Positions 6,697-7,108 of a DNA stretch of 7,108 bases are shown piece after piece. Every line of letters begins with the position of its first letter. Within the stretch, counting starts at the first letter, position 1. The position numbers and the translations under genes are program-made. Source of the DNA: an uncultured Flavobacteriales bacterium. GTDB lineage: Bacteria > Bacteroidota > Bacteroidia > Flavobacteriales_E > Vicingaceae. The notes beneath the pieces were generated by a model. The model searched no databases and was not told the origin of the DNA. It worked only from the letters and a program-made list of their open reading frames with translations. Where the stretch lies: positions 1-7,108 of the forward strand of contig CAJXRL010000144.1 of assembly GCA_913059105.1 (NCBI GenBank), given 5' to 3'.

Positions 6697-7083
6697 TTAA
6701 ATGTCAATTTGAACTGCACTTCTATGATATCTCATAATCACATTTGGGTCGGGAAGTAGCGTTACATCTACTTTCCCTTTGTCTTCATAATCAAATTGTG
6801 AGAGTACGTGACGCATACTTTCTAGTCTTGCTTGTTTTTTATTGTTTGTTTTTACGATTATCCAAGGGCTGAAATTGGTATGTGTTTTACTAAACATGAG
6901 CTCTTTGTAGTGAGTGTATTTGCCCCATAATTCTTGTCCTTGCATGTCTACGGGACTAAATTTCCATTGCTTTAAGGGATTACTTAATCGGTCATCAAAC
7001 CTTTTCTTCTGTTCTTCTTTAGAAATGGAGAACCAGAACTTTATGATTTTTAAGTTGTCTTCGTAAAGTAAATGTTCAAACTC
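6697..7083 (-). CDS. ppk2: Second polyphosphate kinase 2 family protein, C-terminal part (5' truncated by contig end)
   Basis: The gene enters from the right edge; its first genomic codon is at 7083 and 128 residues remain. The GTG at 7098 that would give a start MYKRQ is adapter sequence. What remains begins in the EFEHLL helix after Walker B and contains the lid and C-terminal part of PPK2: FWFSISKEEQKKRF, SNPLKQWKFSPVD, LWGKYTHYKELMF and SPWIIVKTNNKKQARL. About half of the ~90 alignable residues match the neighbouring complete copy by eye, so the two are old paralogues and not a recent duplication. It continues 29 residues past the core with a tail containing LLPDPNVIMRYHRSAVQID, typical of larger one-domain PPK2 proteins. 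Walker A and B lie outside the window, so activity cannot be judged. It is the upstream gene of the operon, whose promoter is also outside. Confidence 0.92.
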   Translation of the reverse strand, partial: EFEHLLYEDNLKIIKFWFSISKEEQKKRFDDRLSNPLKQWKFSPVDMQGQELWGKYTHYKELMFSKTHTNFSPWIIVKTNNKKQARLESMRHVLSQFDYEDKGKVDVTLLPDPNVIMRYHRSAVQIDI

Positions 7084-7108
7084 CTGTCTCTTATACACAT
7101 CTGACGCT
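7084..7108 (-). other. Untrimmed Nextera/Tn5 sequencing adapter (right end)
   Basis: CTGTCTCTTATACACATCT (7084-7102) is the exact reverse complement of the Tn5 mosaic end, followed by GACGCT, the read-1 side adapter. It is the same adapter as at the left end, inverted. Read on the minus strand it adds the false peptide MYKRQ to the truncated PPK2. Genomic sequence ends at 7083. Confidence 0.97.

Noticed and set aside
6242..6700. Plus-strand open frame of 152 codons antisense to ppk2
   Set aside because: It lies wholly within the well-conserved PPK2 gene on the other strand, and its composition (Ser, Leu and Phe-rich) is what antisense of a Lys/Glu-rich gene gives.
1..7108. A 7 kb transposon with 25-base terminal inverted repeats at the two ends of the window
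   Set aside because: The repeats are exact Nextera adapter sequence, there is no transposase inside, and the genomic bases next to the two ends (TTCATATAT and TTCAAACTC) do not form a 9-base target duplication.

Overview
This is a 7.1 kb AT-rich piece of what looks like an ordinary chromosome of a Bacteroidota bacterium, probably Flavobacteriales-like. The phylum call rests on four things: a TonB-dependent receptor with Bacteroidota-style C-terminal motifs; a perfect TAnnTTTG -7 promoter element before pyrG; mostly absent Shine-Dalgarno sequences; and a long YidC with Lys where E. coli has the groove Arg, in a pyrG-yidC pair. The genus cannot be read from the sequence.

Both ends are not biological. 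Bases 1-26 and 7084-7108 are the same Illumina Nextera (Tn5 mosaic-end) read-1 adapter in opposite orientations. The genomic insert is therefore 27-7083. The adapters supply false start codons (peptides MCIRDS and MYKRQ) to the two genes that run off the ends.

Layout: on the + strand there is the C-terminal ~499 residues of an outer-membrane TonB-dependent receptor (28-1527), a 73-base gap holding a likely promoter and a small inverted repeat, then pyrG (CTP synthase, 1601-3214) and yidC (membrane protein insertase, 3233-5158), 18 bases apart and probably co-transcribed. A strong hairpin at 5178-5214 ends yidC and, read from the other side, the convergent minus-strand operon.

The minus-strand operon reads, in transcription order, a 5'-truncated PPK2-family polyphosphate kinase (6697-7083), a second complete PPK2 (5920-6693) starting 3 bases after the first stops, and an unrecognised 208-residue protein (5267-5893) 26 bases further on. 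PPK2 enzymes move phosphate between polyphosphate and nucleotides, so both halves of the window touch nucleotide triphosphate supply (CTP from pyrG, NTP/polyphosphate from PPK2), but the convergent arrangement gives no reason to think they are co-regulated.

No RNA gene, CRISPR array, phage, insertion sequence or defence system was seen. No intergenic gap exceeds 110 bases. The points most worth a second look are the non-identical tandem PPK2 pair with its uncharacterised third gene, the inverted repeat at the predicted pyrG transcription start, and the adapter contamination.
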